Shown: positions 11,251 through 11,447 of the stretch, piece after piece
Layout of the letters: each line of letters opens with the position of its first letter
How positions within the stretch are numbered: the first letter of the stretch is position 1
NCBI GenBank assembly: GCA_015486685.1
Contig: WFRC01000319.1
Span: 1 to 11,447 of the forward strand
Reading direction: 5' to 3'
Source of the DNA: Caldifarciminota bacterium
GTDB lineage: Bacteria; Hydrothermota; UBA3072; WFRC01
DNA length: 11,447 nucleotides
The notes under the pieces: generated by a model
Seen by the model: only the letters and a program-made list of their open reading frames with translations
The model's database searches: none
What the model was told of the DNA's origin: nothing
Position numbers and translations under genes: made by a program

Positions 11251-11447
11251 CTCTGGCAGGTTCGCAATGGCAATGCTGAGAGCTGTGGACTGGTAGCTGG
11301 AAGCCCCTATTCTTTTCCTCATCTTTCTTTGAATATTTATCAAGAAGGATAAGCAGGTCTATATCTGAATCTTCTCTGGCATCTCCTTTTGCATAAGAAC
11401 CAAAAAGAATTATTTTATGCAGGTTATTCCTGCGAAGAGTATTAATT
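11213..11447 (-). pseudogene. MNT-type nucleotidyltransferase, 3'-truncated by repeats (5' end outside the window)
   Basis: The minus strand is open from the right edge (frame starts at 11446) to a TGA at 11215-11213. The first ~47 residues are a minimal nucleotidyltransferase: HKIILFGSYAKGDAREDSDI followed by DLLILLD. This contains the GS-X10-DxD nucleotide/metal motif of the MNT/pol-beta fold found in MntA antitoxins and related small transferases. After KKDEEKN the frame enters repeat sequence (GFQLPVHSSQHCHCEPARGR) starting at about 11319, where a copy of the dispersed repeat at 924-953 begins. The C-terminal half of the usual ~100-residue domain is missing, so the gene is probably broken. 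No HEPN partner is seen in the window; it could lie beyond the right edge. Confidence 0.65.
11290..11319. repeat. Dispersed repeat, right copy (pairs with 924-953), at the nucleotidyltransferase breakpoint
   Basis: The 30-nt block beginning CTGGTAGCTGGAAGCCC aligns to 924-953 with four mismatches. Its right end coincides with the point where the nucleotidyltransferase reading frame loses family similarity. Confidence 0.6.

Overview
The window comes from an AT-rich bacterial chromosome, most likely an uncultured or candidate-phylum bacterium. The core genes are bacterial (groES/groEL, bL21/bL27, secG, type I-like gap, class I deoC). The intergenic spaces carry many short dispersed repeats: a 9-bp period motif, AAATGCAAA-type tracts, GCAATGAC-type elements and pieces of an AGCTGGAAGC-type repeat. 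I cannot assign a phylum from sequence alone. Most of the window is housekeeping. The less ordinary material lies at the two edges and in the spaces between operons.

Left part (1-3905). A RhuM-family gene runs off the left edge on the minus strand. A consensus promoter (TTGACA-17-TATAAT) and a 20-codon ORF with a good ribosome binding site precede it, and that ORF is in the same frame as rhuM, separated by one stop codon. A repeat-rich spacer follows, then deoC (minus) with a promoter that places its start at or near the ATG. On the plus strand, between deoC and the next gene, a strong promoter (TTGACA-17-TATACT) drives a stretch of about 190 nt. This stretch has no well-supported coding gene but folds on paper into a long rod, so it is a candidate small RNA. 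Next, on the minus strand, is a 612-residue fusion of an APC-type amino-acid permease with a C-terminal PTS EIIA-type domain that retains its histidines.

Middle (3951-6401, plus). A sigma70-like promoter leads into groES-groEL, closed by a strong intrinsic terminator. A small FmdB-type zinc-ribbon gene follows and converges on rpmA.

Right part (6405-11078, minus). In transcription order: a SEC59/DGK/VTE5-type lipid kinase, then gap-pgk-tpiA-secG with overlapping stop/start codons behind a TTGACA-17-TAATAT promoter, then rplU-rpmA. The lower-glycolysis enzymes may be co-transcribed with the SecG translocase subunit and two ribosomal proteins. At the right edge a minimal nucleotidyltransferase (MNT) gene has lost its 3' end where its reading frame enters intergenic repeat sequence.

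I see no CRISPR array, tRNA, rRNA, intact transposase or phage module. The best leads for something new are the orphan RNA-like transcript, the permease-EIIA fusion, and the in-frame leader ORF of rhuM.
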